Source: Ettlia oleoabundans
Lineage: Eukaryota > Chlorophyta > Chlorophyceae > Chlamydomonadales
Length of the DNA stretch: 64,000 nt
Direction: 5' to 3'
NCBI GenBank assembly: GCA_019693395.1
Contig: JAAMXP010001983.1
Span: 20,906-84,905, forward strand
Made by a program: the position numbers and the translations under genes. The notes under the pieces are model-generated. The model was not told where the DNA came from. It saw only the letters and a list, made by a program, of their open reading frames with translations, and did not search any database. Positions 10,507 through 28,062 of the stretch are shown one piece after another. Within the stretch, counting starts at the first letter, position 1; each line of letters starts with the position of its first letter.

Positions 10507-13500
10507 ATGGAGGGGTTGTGCCTGAGGCAGCTGGTAGCCACGTTGCTCCTGGCGGTGGCCGATGCCCAGCTGGCGCAGTCGGCAACCATTCGCTCCACTG
10601 TCGTGTCAGAGGAGGGCGACATTCCAGGATCTGTGATGGCGGTGAGCATGTCAGCTGCTGTATAGACGTCACAGTTATCAGGGATATAGAGTTGATGCTC
10701 TTTTTAGGTCTATTTCCTTCTAGCATGGCTGCAGCTGCTGATGTGCTCCTGCCCACCATCTGTGGCTCTCTGCTCTGCACGGCATAAGCTTTGAAATTTT
10801 GGACCAGCACTCAACAGTGCTGGGGACCAATCAGTATTGCTGTCTAATCCTCCTGCCTGATGAGAACCCCGGAACTTGGTTTATTCACCTATACTGCGCC
10901 TGAAATAGCCTTTGTCTATCATCCGCTGGATGCTCGCCTGCAGGGCAGCCACCCTCCCGTGTTTGACGTTATGGTACCCGAGGATGCCGCGACCCTCGTC
11001 ATCTCAGCTACAGGTGCTCTAGGCCAGCCACACATTGGGCGGCAGCTGGCTGGGGCAGCAAGTACTCGTCGTTGCATGCAAACTATCTCCATCAGTGCTC
11101 TGCATGCATGCACATTTCCATTCGCTGCAACGTCATGCCTGGGCTGCATTCGTGTTGCAGCGGATTCCGGCAGCAAGAGCCACCCTATACTGTATTGCAT
11201 AATGCTTGGGAGTGTGGCCCTCAATGACCAGGTGCCCAGCAGGGACAATGCAAACTTTGTGGGAGGTAAGTCGCTTTGCTGACGCCTGCTAGGGTCAGCA
11301 CATGACTGCTGCTTGCTTTTAGATTGCCCCCACCCACTTCATTACCCCCTCCCCCCATACTACCATCGCCGGCATGATGACATGCCCCTGTATGTCCATC
11401 GCAAACCCTGTCATTTGGCTGCACTGCCGATGCAGAGCAGCAGGTGCAGGCACCTACGGTGACCATATCAGCAGTAGACTTCTCCAACAGCACTGACGTC
11501 AGGTGCGGCCTGGTGCACATTTGACTTGCGCACCAGCACTGAGGGCCCGCTCCTTTGGACGTCCCTGGCATAGTCATGTGTTTACAAGAGCAATCGTTTA
11601 AGATGCCGTGGTCGCCCAGGGTTCTTCGTGTTCTTCGTGTTCTTGGGTGTCTGCAGGTGTGCCGTGTATAATCGGGGTCCAAGCAGCGCGCCACTCAACT
11701 TCACGCTCAGGTAACTGCCAGCATCCTGCTTGACAGGTGATCATCCATAGCATGAAAGCCAGACCCTGCACTACAAGCGCCATCACGGCTTCCACTCGCT
11801 CACAACTTTCAAAAATGTGCAGTGTGCGGTACGCTGAGTCCACTCCACAGCTGGTGGCATCTGAGCAGGCAGCAGTGCAGCTCATCTTCAACAGGTGAGG
11901 ACTGCAGCCACCGGCGCTTGCTTGTTGGACACTCCCACAGTCTACCAAGATGCCTCTCTGCTCCTCCAACCTATGTTAATAGGACTCTGCTACGGGAGGC
12001 TGGGCCAGACCTGACACACCATGGTGCTGTCTGGTCTGATCATGCAGTTGTTGTGATGGCCCCGAGCGGTGCACAAGGTGGAAACAGGCAAGTGCAGCTT
12101 GCATTTCTTGCAGCTGTCTCTTTCTTTTGATAGCGCATCCTGATCTTGCAGGTCGACCACTGAAGAGCATCTGTGACTGCACTCCATCGGCGCTGGCTCA
12201 GTTGGTTTTGCACGTTTTGCACCACTGGGCAAATGCCCTCTCATGTGGCTTGCAAGTTTAAATGAAATGGTAGTGTTGCTGCCCCTTCTTTGCTTTTCAG
12301 AACACAGCTGCCAGCCTTGGCAACCTCTGCGCTGTGAGCATGAACACTTGCAATGAGGAGGGAGAGCTTGTGGAGCTCAACATGCGGGGTGAGCAGGGTG
12401 GCAGCAGCACCAGCTCCACCAATGCAAGCGGCTCGTGGTGCTCGTCCTGCCCAGCCTACGGCATGCTGACTGAGTGTTTAGATGTCTGCTGGAGGGATGC
12501 TACATTGCCTTTGCACCACCAATACCCTTGCCCACCTACTCGTTTGCAGGGTATGACCTACTCTGCAACTTCCCGCTGGATGCTTTCCTAAATTTCACCC
12601 AGCTGCGGACTCTGAACCTGCGTGACAACCCGGCCTTAGAGGTGACTGGGTTTTGCTGCCGGCATACAGTATGCAGCTGTTATGTTGCCTTTTTTGTGCT
12701 TGAGATAGCCTCTTCTTCGTCAGCCCATCGTGTATTATGTGAGTGCTAGGAGTGCAACAGCATTCGAATATGCTGCATGTTCCAGAACGGTTGATTGTAC
12801 AATAGCTGATCTGTTCTTCACCCAACTGCTGTGAGGTTCCTGTCGCAGGGGGCCTTCAGCACCATTGCTGAGGAGCTGAGCGAGATTGAGTCGTTGCAAG
12901 ACGTGAATTTGGAGAGAGATGCGGGCATACGTGGCCCATTGTCAACAGACGGCCAGGACGGCATTTGCATGCTGGCCGGGGTAAGTTGAGCAGCAGCCGG
13001 TGATAGAGGGCCTCCAAGATGCCACTTTCTGGCCACAACGCGCTCTCTGCTTTGCGAGCACATGTATGTTCCCACTTGCTGCACTAGCTGAACCTGCACA
13101 CGTGCTCCTTGCCTCTCACAGGCGCTACTGGTACACACGTTTGTCTTGTGTGTTGATCTTTCCTGCAGACGGCCAAATCTATCAATATCAACGCCATGTC
13201 ACTGGAAGGCACTCTACCGCCATGCGTTTTCAGCGGGCAAGCACTGTTGCCATATGCCAATCCTGCGCAGTCCTGGCTGTGGGGCCGGTCTGGGCCTCCA
13301 TGTTGCCTTGTGCTCCTCGCTGTGGCATGGCATAGTTGGCCTCTCCCTTGCGCTTCTTACCCATGCATGGCTGGGCGGTCGGTTGGCCTCTGCAGGTTCA
13401 TGGCAGTGGAACAACTCATAGCTTCCTTTAACAAGCTGTCAGGCACATTACCTGTGAGCCTTGCTGCCTTGCTGCCTTGCTTCCCTGTTGTGCGGCAGCT

Positions 13501-16500
13501 GAGGGCCACAAAGCATGTTGAAGGCGAGTGGCGAGTGGCAGGGGCATGCCAGAGGGGTGTGGAGACTTGCAAACAAAGCTAGATCTGTTTTTATTGAAGC
13601 TCATGTTCCTCGCCTGCGGCGCCCCATGCAGGACATGAACCCAGGCATTGGCGAGCCCTCGCTCCAAGTGGTGCGGCTGAGCAACGTGAGTTGTTGCCGG
13701 CTGTGCACTTACTGAACTGCGCTGCTTGGTGGCATCTGCCAGTGGCGTAGCTGTAGCGCAGCGATGATCTCCTTTCTGGGGTGCTCAATGCCTCAGAAGC
13801 TGCGCATGTGGATTGCAGAATGTTCTGAGTGGTGACCTGCCGACGGGCTGGCTGCGTCAGACAGAGCTGACTTGGCTGGATCTCAGCTCCAACAACATCA
13901 CAGGTGAGAGCGTGTGGCCCTGGGCTATCGTCAAGTCAAGTGTCTTCCCCTGTCCATCCATCACTGTAGCAGGCCTGCAATCCCTGGCACTCAGCAACGC
14001 AAACCTGTGGCAGTTGATTGCACAGCCCATTGCGCATGTCACATGAGCGGCATCCAATCCCTGCCCATTGCTGTGCTCTATTTTGCAGGCACACTGTTGC
14101 CACCGCGAAAGGATTTTTCGTTTACCACAACCCTTGCCATTCCAGTGAACCTTGCCAGGCTTGTCATGAATGACAACGCTTTGACAGGTTCGCCTCTGTC
14201 CAAGTTGAGCGTGTGGCATCCTACGCAGCAGCCCCGGCCCCCAGTTGCCTCAAGAACACGGCCAGGAGATCTTTCCATCACCTTCAACCCTCAGCAACTG
14301 CTCGCGTAAATGTGCAGGTGCCTTCCCCGGGCCTCATGCGCTGGATGGCCTCCAAAGTTTGGAGATCATCGACCTCAGCAACAACCAGTTGGACGAGGTG
14401 AAGCGGTAAAAGAGATTAGCACAGTGCCCCTTTACTATTGGATGGGTGTGTTGAGTGCCAGGGCTACTGCTAGTGATGGATCCAAGCGCACCCCCTACGT
14501 ATTGTCTGCTTGCGGCTGGCATCATTGGAAACGAAAACGGATGGGTGGCCCTGACATTTGCGGCAGCGCGCTGCAGTCGCTGCTGTCAGTATGTTATCTG
14601 CTGACTGTCGGGCCCTTGCCCCCTTTGCATGCCATGCAGCTTCCTACTGGTGCCGCCGCAAGCACCCAGGCAGATGTTGGTGCCTGGGATGTTACTCACG
14701 GGGTTTTCACTGCAGCACCGCCGCTGCATAGTGTGCTGCTCGCCACAAATTCCCTGAAGGTGTGGTACTCCGTCACACCTGGGTTTGCTTTGAGCAGCAG
14801 CTTCACGCCTGCACTATTACCATATTCATTCGCGTATACAATTACAACGCAACATTGCAGCGACGACAGCAGCAGGCACAGTACTTGATGCTGCTCCTGT
14901 GGTTGCAGGGTCAGTACCCCATTGGGTTTGGTGCACTGCCAAGCTTGGTGGAGCTGGACATCAGCAACAACCAGCTCAGGCAAGTGTCCATGCCGCTGCT
15001 GTTGCTTGCAATGCATTCCAGTGCAACCCAGCAGCCTGTGCCCTGGCTGCACATGCCTGTGCATCTGCCAAGATGTGATGCCATTTGATACAGCATTTTT
15101 TCCTTGTGCGGGGGGGTCTGTTTGGTTCCTGCCTGCAGCGGAACGCTGCCTGCCCTGCAGCTTGGCAATGCCTCCACCCCTGGACTGCACACTCCCTTCA
15201 GCGAGCTCATGCTCTTCAGTGCCGGCTTCAACAACTTTACAGGTGACTTATAAAGTCTTCCACCACCAGCAGTGCTTTGTCTGCAGGTAATCCCGTGCAT
15301 TGCCGCTTCGGACGAGTACTGCAAAGGTGCAGCAGCAGGTTGTTGCCATCTTTCACATGTTGAAAACCTTTCTGCAACAGCTTACGCTGTCACACGTGCC
15401 TAGGTGCGGTCAGCTGAGTGCGCAGCTGCTCCCTGCGGCACCTCGATTTGCAGGGTCTATTCCTGGCAGCTGGGCACAGCTGGGCATGTTCGATCCAAAC
15501 GTCAGTTCCACCCTCAGAGTGGCTCTGTTTGACATGCAAAATAACTCGCTCACAGGTGGGGGCATGAGCATGGCTGTAGCTTGCTGTTCCTGATGCTGCT
15601 GCTGAGCAAACCAAGGGACTGCTTTGGACGACCTTGTCACTTCTGTTGATGCTGCCACGTTACTTCGCCTGTGCAAGGCCAGCCAGCTCAGCAGGGTCAT
15701 GGTCAACAGCCCAGCAGCCCCAACATGCACCGCACAGCTCAGTAAGCCTCATCTGCCGCACTGTCCATGCAGGTGCACTGCCTCAGTTCCTGGCTTACAA
15801 GAACGTGAGGCTGCTGCAGCCCAGTCCAAATGTCAACTTGTCGGGCAATACCTTTGAAAGCACCGATTGCAACGAGTATGCGTACACAGGGGCATCTTGC
15901 ACAAGCACCGCACCACCGCCCTCGTCTCCTATAGGTGTGCTTTGACGTGCTGCGATAGCTAATACCAAGCCGTTCTGCACTCCTTGCTGCCTAACCTTAC
16001 AAGCACATCAACACTGTGTACAGGGCATGAACGTGTATTTATCAGTTAAGCATCCAGGTGGCCACATGATGCTAGTGAGAGCGTTCCCCTCCAACACATG
16101 CTGTGATGTCTGTCCCCCATTCGCAGCCCTGCCAACCGAGGATTCACCTTCACCACAACCAAGCCCGTTACCCCACCCCAGCGCATCGCCGACACCTCAG
16201 CAGCCTGCGCCAGCGCCTGCTGACACAGTCACGAGCAGCAGCAGTGGTGGCTTAAGTAGCGGCGCATCGGCAGGCATCGCAGTTGCAGGTACTGGCTTTG
16301 GTGCTTGCTCATGGCCAGACGCATCCTGTTGCTACTGCTAGCAGGGTCTGGCATCAAGTGTATTGCTGATACCAGGTTGTGTGGAACTGGCAGCCGTACT
16401 TCTCAGGTGCGAACCCATGCCATTGTGCTGTATAAGAAGCCATTCCAGCAGCTCTGTTAGAATCTTGACTAAATCTTCCACCTTGTCTGCCTGCTGTCGC

Positions 16501-16905
16501 GCAGTCATTCTGGCGGTGCTTGCTGGTGTGGCGGGCTTCATCTGTGCGCGCAAACGGCGGCAATCACGCGGCGGCATAAACAGTCGCTTTGAGCGGTGCG
16601 TGTGGTGCATGCTGCAGCCAGCAGGCCAGCTTGGCTCCCTGCCTGGGGTGCTTTTAGCGCTGTAACCATTTCCCGAAAGTTTGGGTTTCGTGTTGGCAGT
16701 GCCCGGTGCTGGAGTGCTGCTGCCAGCGTCCCACCCACGTGTTCCATTCGTCTGTGTGTGCCGCAGGTTCCAGGACAGCCATGATGCCAGCGATGGCGCG
16801 TGGCAGGAGCCATCGCCACATCAGCCGCCCACTGGCTGGGATGCATACCAGCAGCAGTCTCCAGGGTTGCAGATGAGTAGCAGGCGAAATGCTTACGACC
16901 CGTAG
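10507..16905 (+). CDS. Leucine-rich-repeat receptor-like protein without a kinase domain
   Basis: Exon 1 (10507-10641) encodes a signal peptide (LCLRQLVATLLLAVADA). The next exons (to about 11970) encode beta-sandwich-like pieces, for example LLPDENPGTWFIHLYC and FDVMVPEDAATLVISATG, reminiscent of pre-peptidase C-terminal domains. From about 12550 to 15930 there are about ten plant-type LRRs, many with one repeat per exon: FTQLRTLNLRDNPALE, ELTWLDLSSNNITG, SLEIIDLSNNQLDE, SLVELDISNNQLR. A Pro/Ser linker follows (about 16135-16290), then a transmembrane helix (VILAVLAGVAGFICARKRR, about 16505-16560). The cytoplasmic tail is short and Gln/Pro-rich, ending RRNAYDP at 16905. The layout matches plant receptor-like proteins, which signal through partner kinases. 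The ligand is unknown. Two N-terminal exon junctions are unresolved. Confidence 0.8.
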
Positions 16906-17276
16906 ACGTACGCGGGCTTTGATGTGGGTCACTATCAGTCATTCTCATTGCCAGCAGCCACCCGCAACCACGATGGAATGTTCCAGTTACAGTGGCCTGT
17001 CACACGCGATGTGGTGATCACAGAACATATTGCAAAAAATGTGATTGAATTGATTATTGTACTTGTGTTCAACCAACTTGATCACTCCTGTTAAGACTTA
17101 GAATTGCAATACTACATTCTAGGCCGTAGTGACATGGATTGTGCTACCATATTATCTACTCAAAATACAACAATGATGCCAGTATAGTGAGAAGGGGTTG
17201 AGTAGCAGAATTTCAATGTGCGGTGTGCAGTGCTACATGCTGGGACGATAACAAGTGGCAAATGTACAAGTAGCAA
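16906..17276. other. Convergent 3' intergenic region
   Basis: AT-richer gap between the LRR gene stop (+) and the ABCF gene stop (-). It should contain both 3' UTRs. No open frame, RNA gene or repeat was recognised. Confidence 0.4.
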
Positions 17277-22135
<4,859 letters not shown>

Positions 22136-22719
22136 CTGCATCAACAAAACAATGATGAGGAGAGTAGAAGGCAGGCTTGCAGCTGGCGTCAACGTAGGGT
22201 GGCGGCCCCGGGCGGCAGCAGCCCTGGGCGGCAGCTGGCGGCATAATGGTACGTTGGTGCAGGCAGGCCCCAAACTGCGCGGCCACCCGCCGCATGCTGA
22301 TCCTGATCAAGTCGCAGTTATGATATGATAAGCGGCTACCGCACCATGGGCTCGTGTGATACCAGCGGCAACTTGCTCTCTTGGCAAAGAATCACGAAAT
22401 GTTGTACTTTCGGGGTTATGAAGAAGCTATTATCACAGCGCAAGAACAATGCATTGGGTCAGAGCCGCGCGAATGAGTGATGGGATGGGACTGGGACGGC
22501 CACGTCAGCTCGGCTGGCGGTGGAAGGCAGAATAAGCGTGCAATCGCACATGGGCAAAACATATCATCAAAGCAAGGATTTGGCTCAAAATACCTGGGTG
22601 CACGTTGGGCGATGCGTTGCATGTGAGTTTGCACCGCCAGCAACCGCATAACAGACCGGCAATAAAGCATCGTAGACGGCTGTCTAACGTATTTGGGAAG
22701 GAAGGGTAGCGCGGCAGCG
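22136..22719. promoter_or_regulatory. Divergent region between the ABCF and zuotin genes
   Basis: The two genes are transcribed away from each other from this 584-base stretch, which must also hold the missing 5' exon of the ABCF gene. A candidate minus-strand exon starting ATG at 22670 and ending with a gtattt donor at 22594 was examined. Its phase does not match the exon at 22135, so it would have to be non-coding or spliced differently. No TATA box stands out. Confidence 0.4.
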
Positions 22720-25700
22720 ATGGGGGCCGCGAGACGCCACCACCGCCAGCGGCGGCTGCTGACGTATGACGATGCGCTTGTGCCCGAGGGCGGAGCCGCC
22801 GTATACGCACAGACAACTGCACTTTCACGGAGCTACTGGAAGGACCCGGCGGGTCACGTGTTCCATCTCTGTGCCCTTAAGCAGGCAGGGCTGTACGGTG
22901 CGTGGCCGCTTGCGGCCCGCTATGCTTGGCTGTCATTCCTGCAGCATTTGCTGCTCCTGTGTTGGTTGGGAGGCCTGCATGCGATGTTGCTTTCTAGCCA
23001 TGGATACGCTGACTGCTGGTGGTGATCCTTAATGTGGCAACAGAAGGGACAACTGTGCACTGCCTGCCGGGCTGCTCCCACTTTGGACTGCAGAGGATCC
23101 AGAGACAGAGGCAGCTGCCGACGAGCCATCCAGCAACGAGCCCAGCCGCCAGAGCAGCACAGCCGATTTTGCATCATTAGAGGAGGACGGGATAGCAGGG
23201 TGAGACTTGTGCTCTCGTTGTTTGCCGCCCTACATTGCTGTATGGCTTGCTGCGTCCAGTGTGGCTGCCGCACCCCTGCTACGTAGCTTATTGTGTGCTG
23301 GGCGCTGCCTTTTTGCAAGCTGCCAACTGACATGCGGATGCCTGTTTTGGGGCTATCAGCGGCGCTGCTTCCGCGTGGTGGTTTACTTCCTTTTTGCCTG
23401 TTTGGATAAGGACCAGTCATGTGTTTGCTGCTCTGCAGCGCTAAGTGGAAGGGCAAGGGCAAGAAGAAGAAAAAGCAGCGGTCTGAGGATGATGATCTAT
23501 ATGCACTGCTGGGGCTGCAACACGAGGTGCGGCATGTGCTGGCACTGCTGGCCTACGGGCGCTGCCTGGTGGAGTAGCAGGTCACTGAATGCCAGTCTGA
23601 GTGGCTGCTGGCCGACTTGTTGGTTGGCTGGCCGGCAAAGGATGTGATTGACACCCTACTTGCCACGCCAGGTGCATTTGACTAAACACACAGTCTGCCT
23701 CTCCTGTGCAATATTCCTACTGCGCAGCGTTGGACAGCCACTGCAGATCAGATCAAGAGCGCCTACCGCAAGGCCGCGCTGTTGCACCATCCAGACAAAC
23801 AGGCAAGTGCAGACTTGGCCACGCACACAAGGCACTGGAGCCAGTTGCTGTCGTGCCACCAAAGCGTCGCATGCTGTCATCACCTGACTGAGACAGAGGG
23901 ATGTTACAGAGTCTGCGCCAGGATACCCGCTGGCGGGGAGGTACAATCAGACATGAATGAATGAACGCACCAACCACTGCTCTATCACCTGATTCCCACC
24001 AGCAGGGTGTGGCATTTGCTGAGGACGAGGATGCGAAGAAGGCGATTGAGGACAAGTTCAAGCGGGTGCAGGAGGCTTACGAAACCCTGTCAGACCCAGC
24101 AAAGGTATGGAGCGTGCTATCCAGGACTTAAGCCATGCATGGCAGCAGCTGTTGCTTGGTATTCTCGTGCATTGCATGCTTGCTAGCACTGCTGCCGTCC
24201 CTCTGACTGTCGTGGCCCGCTGCTACACGCATGCCCTGGGGCTGACCCTGTTTGTCGCCGCCCCCGCCCGGTTTCAGCGTCGTGAGTACGACTCCACTGA
24301 TGACTTTGACGACAGCCTGCCCACCGAGTGCGCACTCGCAGACTTTTACAAGGTGGGGCGGGTAGGCAGCTACCATTGCTTCAGCATGTTGCCCTTGTTG
24401 CAATCTACCAGCCTCGGTACTTGCCAACATGCTTGCGCAGGTGTTTGGCGCCGCTTTCCGCCGCAACGCTCGCTGGTCCACCAACCAGCCAGTGCCTGAC
24501 CTGGGAGACGACTCCACACCACTTGATAAGGTGGGGCTTTACGGTAGGGGGACTGTGTTCCAGTGAGACGGTGTTGGCCTGTAGGGCCGATTTCTACCTA
24601 TGAGAATGAGGCGAGCTGTAAGGCATGAGACGCTGAGGTTTTGGGGGGGTTGGTGGCAGGGCGGTCAGCAGGCAAGCAAGAGCTGTTTGTGCAGGGGTCT
24701 GAGAAGGAAGCCCGGTCTGGGAATTTCAGCTGCATAGTGCTGCCGGAAGGATTATAAATGGGCAGAGCAGTAGCGCTGTTATCTGCAGCCGCCTCCCTGC
24801 TGCCACCTGGTGGAGGTTGCAGCTCGGCAAGCCACTCCCATTCCTTCTGCTTTGTTCCCGCTTAGCTGATACCCATCCAATCCTGTAACGGCGACAGGTT
24901 GACGCATTCTACAACTTCTGGTATGGTTTCAAGAGCTGGCGCGAGTTCCCCCACCCGGATGAGGAGGACATTGAGCAGGTGCGTTGCTGGGTGTGTGTGC
25001 GTGGTTGTGAAGGTGTTTCCTGTGCTTGTGGGCGGGGATGCCCTTGCTTGGAATCTCGCGGCACTGCCGCTGCTGCTTTACAACCTTTCAACAGTCTGGA
25101 AGCTGCTGGATTATTGATGGTGGTGAGCTGGCTGGCGCAAAGTGCATCATGTAGCTGTTATTACCCACCCTGATTGTTTGCAACCTTATACCCGGTTGTG
25201 GTTCTGCCGCCATGCTGCAGGCGGAGTCTCGGGAGCACCGTCGCTGGATTGAGCGGTACAACAGCAAGCTGCGGGAGAAGGGGAAGAAAGAGGAGTTTCG
25301 GCGTGTACGGGATTTTGTGGAAAGCGCTTACCGCCAGGACCCGCGGTAAATTCCGTACTCCCACCATCGTACTGCCCCTGTAGAGCTGTCCCCATGTGTG
25401 CTGCCTTTGCTTGGCTCCTGACTCTAATGCCCTCAGAATATGCCAAAGTCCGAAGCGCAGTTATCCCTCTTTCTCTACATGGAAATTCGGCTGTGCAGAA
25501 TCCTGAAGCGCAAGGAGGAGGAGAGGATGGAGCGCGAGCGGCGCAAGGCGGAGAAGGAGGCAGAACGGCAGCGGCAGATCGAAGAGGAGCACCGGAAGGC
25601 TGAGGAGGCTGCAGCCGCCGCTGCGGCAGCAGAAGCGGCGGCAGCGGAGGCACGCAAACAACGGCAGGTCGAGAAGAAGCAGCTGCAGCGTGAGCGTGCG

Positions 25701-27511
25701 CGGCTGCGGCGCCTGTGCGGTGTGGCGGTGGCAGCAGGCGGCGAGCAGCAACAACAGGAGGCGGCGGCAGCAGGGCTGCCTGCCGGCCAGGTCAGCAGCA
25801 AAGTTGTGGAGCAGCTGTGCGGCAACCTTTCTCTAGATTCTCTGCAGCAGCTGTGCGACCAGCTAGCAGCTGCCGACCTCGGTGCCGACCAAAAGGCGGC
25901 GGCAGTGGGTGCGCAGCTGAAGGCGGTGGCGGACTCTCAGGCACTGGAGCAGCAGCAGCGCGATGCGGCAGCACAGCAGATGGCTGCCAGCCTTAAAGAT
26001 CAGGCCAAAAAGGAGCGGCAACAGATCAAGGCAAAGCTCAGCGAGTGGAGCGAGGAAGAGGTGGGTGAGGGCTGGCGCGCCTGGCGTTTGCTGTTGGGCC
26101 AGGGTGGGTGCCTGCAGTTTGGCTGCCCAATTTTGCTGCTGTCCACAAATTAAAACCCACATGCTGTTGTGTGCCGCTACTGTCTTTCCGTTTGCCCTTA
26201 TGAAACACATCCCACCCCTTCCTGCTTTCACATGATTACCACCAGCATTCCCACTTGCTACCCTACCACATTCCTACTGCCCTGCCTTGTCCGCAGGTGC
26301 GCATGCTGCGTAAGGCGCTAGACAAATTTCCACCTGGCACCAGCAAGCGATGGGAGGTGGTGCAGGCATACGTGCGCACACGCACAGTGGAGGAGATACT
26401 GGATATGGTGAAGCACGGACTGAAAGCAGGCAAGGCATGGTCATTGCAAGCAGGAATGGTTGTTGTCGTCATCTTGGGACAGATGTTGTGCTCTGTGACC
26501 TAGGGCTACAGTGTAGCTGAAACTGTACTCTTGAGCAGGTTGTCACCGCAGGCAATAGTGCCCATTTCGTGGTTGTTGTGGGATTGAATGTGGTGTAACC
26601 TTTGCATCTGGAAGGGAAGGATTGCCTCAACACATTGCCTCACCCACAGGCCCCGCCTGCAACTGCTGCTTTGCCTGGCTTGCGCCTTGCGACCATTCTG
26701 TTGCCGCTGCACTCCATGCAGCTCTCAGTCGCTTGCATTCCTGATCCGGCTTGCAGGCAAGTACGCTGCCGCCAATGCCGAGACGTTTGTGGTGGCTAAG
26801 AAGCGGCAGGCCAACCTGGCAAATACGGCGGAGGCAGACTCACGTGCATGCGCTTTCACGGACGTCCAGGTGGGTGGCTGGGTGTGTAGGTGGCAGTGTG
26901 ATATGAGAGACAAGGGCGATGGCCACCTAGGTGCATGGCTGTTTGTGTAATGCAAGGGTGAAGTGCATCTGTGAGGGACGTGGGTGGTGCCTGTGCTTTC
27001 ATGAAGTTCCAGTTGCGACCTGCCTTATAATATTGGCTAACCAGTCAGCCCTTCTACATCCGCATGCCTTGAGGTGGTGCCTGCCTAGTCTTGCCTGACA
27101 ACTCAGCCAGCCAGACAAGTCATCTCACCAAGCTGCAGATGCAGCCCTACGTTATTAGTCGGGTCTTGATTGATAAGTTTGCAGTACCTTTCCGAGAGGA
27201 GGGCAATAGAGGTTCACGACTGAGCCCTTCTGCAGGTCAATCTTAGGGGCGATGCAGCACAGCTGCTGGAGCCAGGGGCAGCCCCCGCTGCTGCTACTGG
27301 TGCCCCCGTGGCTCCTGCGATGGCCGGCGCCAGCGATGCATGGAGCGAGGAGCAGGAGCTGGCCCTGGTGAAGGCGCTTAAGGCTGTTGGGAAGGATGCT
27401 GAGGACCGGTGGGGACAAGTCGCGACTCTGGTGCCGGGCAAGAGCAAGGCGGAATGTTTCAAGCGGTTCAAGGCGCTAAAAGAAGCGCACAAGGCCAAAA
27501 AGGCAGGCTGA
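22720..27511 (+). CDS. Zuotin / DNAJC2 (MPP11) ribosome-associated J-protein with SANT domains
   Basis: Co-chaperone that recruits Hsp70 to nascent chains at the ribosome exit in known relatives; plant and animal forms also act on chromatin through SANT domains. Thirteen exons join in phase to 666 aa: 22720-22897, 23094-23199, 23439-23526, 23728-23802, 24006-24104, 24278-24352, 24441-24530, 24898-24978, 25221-25345, 25499-26060, 26297-26429, 26757-26869, 27236-27511. A Lys-rich run precedes the J domain ([12 protein letters not shown] ... [12 protein letters not shown] motif intact). The zuotin signature [20 protein letters not shown] is followed by a basic coiled coil (exon 10). The C-terminus has SANT-like segments ([35 protein letters not shown]). 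ATG 22720 is the first in frame. The introns starting at 23803 and 26430 use GC donors. Confidence 0.93.
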
Positions 27512-28062
27512 CCAGCGTCTAGCATTTCTGCGTTTATTCCTGAGCATGCCCAAGGGCACCGAACTGTAGGGAAATGCAATGTCAAGCTAGGCCCCCGACA
27601 CGGCATATTGCAAATGCACATATGTATTCTGTTGACCCAATGGCAGCAAAGCAGGAGGTTTAATGCAGACTCTGCATAAGGTACCTTCAGATGCTAGACG
27701 CCAAGCGGCACCGTCCTCATGCGCCTGCGCAAGAAGGCTGGGCCCCGCCTAGGACATACCCATTGCTAACCACATATCAGCGTGCTGCCCTTGAATCGTG
27801 TATCAACCACGTCTGCCTTTAAAAAGGTCGGTTTGACAGAGAAACAGAGAATAAATGAGTCCAAAGATGCTCATGTCCTATAAACAAATTCCGTTGGTAT
27901 CCGGGAACCTGAAGAGGCAACGTAAGCCACCGTCTCCTGCGGGCGCGTATCTTGTGATTAAATGCTCTCATATTGACACCTGCCCAATTTACAGCAGCCA
28001 CAGCCACCCGGCGTGCAGACCTAGCCAGCCCTACGGTCACATCCTCCATCTCAGCAAGGAAG
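27512..28062. other. Intergenic region after zuotin
   Basis: This 551-base gap lies between two same-strand genes and should carry the zuotin 3' UTR and the promoter of the MGNC gene. No RNA gene or repeat was recognised, and the small open frames look random. Confidence 0.4.

Noticed and set aside
11622..11650. Short tandem ttcttcgtg-like repeats
   Set aside because: Only two to three imperfect copies inside an intron of the LRR gene; no sign of function.
22594..22670. Candidate first coding exon of the ABCF gene
   Set aside because: It has ATG and a gtattt donor, but its two-base overhang does not match the phase-0 exon at 22135.
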